A stretch of DNA of 5,508 nt, from contig UQHW01000053.1 in the NCBI GenBank assembly GCA_900540935.1, forward strand, positions 1 to 5,508. The letters run 5' to 3'. Within the stretch, counting starts at the first letter, position 1; each line of letters opens with the position of its first letter. This document shows, piece by piece, positions 5,388 through 5,508 of this stretch. Under the pieces are notes generated by a model. That model saw only the letters and a list, made by a program, of their open reading frames with translations. It had not been told where the DNA came from and did no database searches. The position numbers were made by a program, and so were the translations under genes. This stretch comes from an uncultured Collinsella sp. (GTDB lineage Bacteria > Actinomycetota > Coriobacteriia > Coriobacteriales > Coriobacteriaceae).

Positions 5388-5434
5388 GGTAGCGCACAGA
5401 GATGTGGTGTAAGAGGCGGGGCATGCCCCGCCTC
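5388..5434 (+). repeat. 47-bp repeat, right copy (inverted relative to 9-55)
   Basis: This is the partner of 9-55, with 46 of 47 bases identical in opposite orientation. It again ends in the GC-rich 22-base palindrome (5413-5434). Unlike the left copy it is not followed by a pyrimidine run, but by CCGCCCTTTC-AA-GAAAGGACGG (5434-5455), a second near-perfect hairpin with one mismatch. Either hairpin could help terminate a gene coming from the right. Confidence 0.9.
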
Positions 5435-5464
5435 CGCCCTTTCAAGAAAGGACGGGGACACCGC

Positions 5465-5508
5465 CTAGAATTCGTCGTTGGAGTAATGAAGGTGACGAAT
5501 GGAAGGAA
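5465..5508 (-). CDS. Possible 3' end of a gene entering from the right edge
   Basis: One minus-strand frame reads PSIRHLHYSNDEF and then TAG (5465-5467), with hairpins just downstream, as expected for a gene end. Only 13 codons are visible, and other frames are also open over so short a stretch, so this is a tentative partial call with no identifiable product. Confidence 0.3.
   Translation of the reverse strand, partial: PSIRHLHYSNDEF

Noticed and set aside
1..5508. tRNA, rRNA, CRISPR array, or a complete insertion sequence
   Set aside because: No cloverleaf pattern, no regularly spaced direct repeats and no transposase-coding frame were seen on either strand.

Overview
The window looks like chromosomal DNA of a GC-rich Gram-positive gut actinobacterium of the class Coriobacteriia, probably Collinsella or a relative. 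This is inferred from the moderately high GC, strong purine-rich ribosome binding sites, a Firmicutes/Actinobacteria-type FeoB with a large external loop insert, a small FeoB-associated Cys-rich membrane protein, and dispersed intergenic repeats. No rRNA or other taxonomic marker is present, so genus assignment is tentative. Every gene I can support lies on the minus strand, so transcription runs from the right edge to the left.

Layout in transcription order. At the far right, 5465-5508 may be the last codons of a gene running in from outside. Next is an AT-rich gene-free stretch (about 5142-5387) with predicted secondary structure, bounded by a 47-bp repeat (5388-5434). A small HPr-family phosphocarrier gene follows (4848-5096) and ends at a strong intrinsic terminator (4803-4838). 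The ferrous iron uptake cluster comes next: a control region with a perfect 16-bp inverted repeat (4701-4756), a divergent FeoA-domain gene (4417-4659), a canonical feoA (4156-4377), a 123-bp gap carrying a DtxR/IdeR-like operator match (4106-4124), and feoB (1705-4032), closed by a terminator (1642-1675). A short GGGACAG-bounded repeat (1559-1632) then separates feoB from a 66-residue FeoB-associated Cys-rich membrane protein (1300-1500), which has its own terminator. The last gene is a LacI-family regulator (76-1155), followed by a hairpin that belongs to an inverted copy of the 47-bp repeat (9-55).

Functionally the centre is a Feo system: FeoB is the GTPase-coupled Fe(II) permease, the FeoA proteins are small cytosolic SH3-like partners, and the Cys-rich protein is the probable accessory in the place where proteobacteria carry FeoC. 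Control appears to be layered: an inverted repeat before the first feoA, a second dyad before feoB, and an AGTTAAC motif found four times, always in non-coding DNA upstream of the feo, Cys-rich and lacI genes. The HPr and LacI proteins point to sugar transport and carbon regulation; their link to iron uptake may be only positional.

The main points for a second look are the near-identical 47-bp inverted repeats bracketing 5.3 kb, the paired feo control sites, the HPr with Asp at the Ser46 position and a CxxC motif, and the structured AT-rich intergenic element on the right. I did not find a clearly new enzymatic or defence system.
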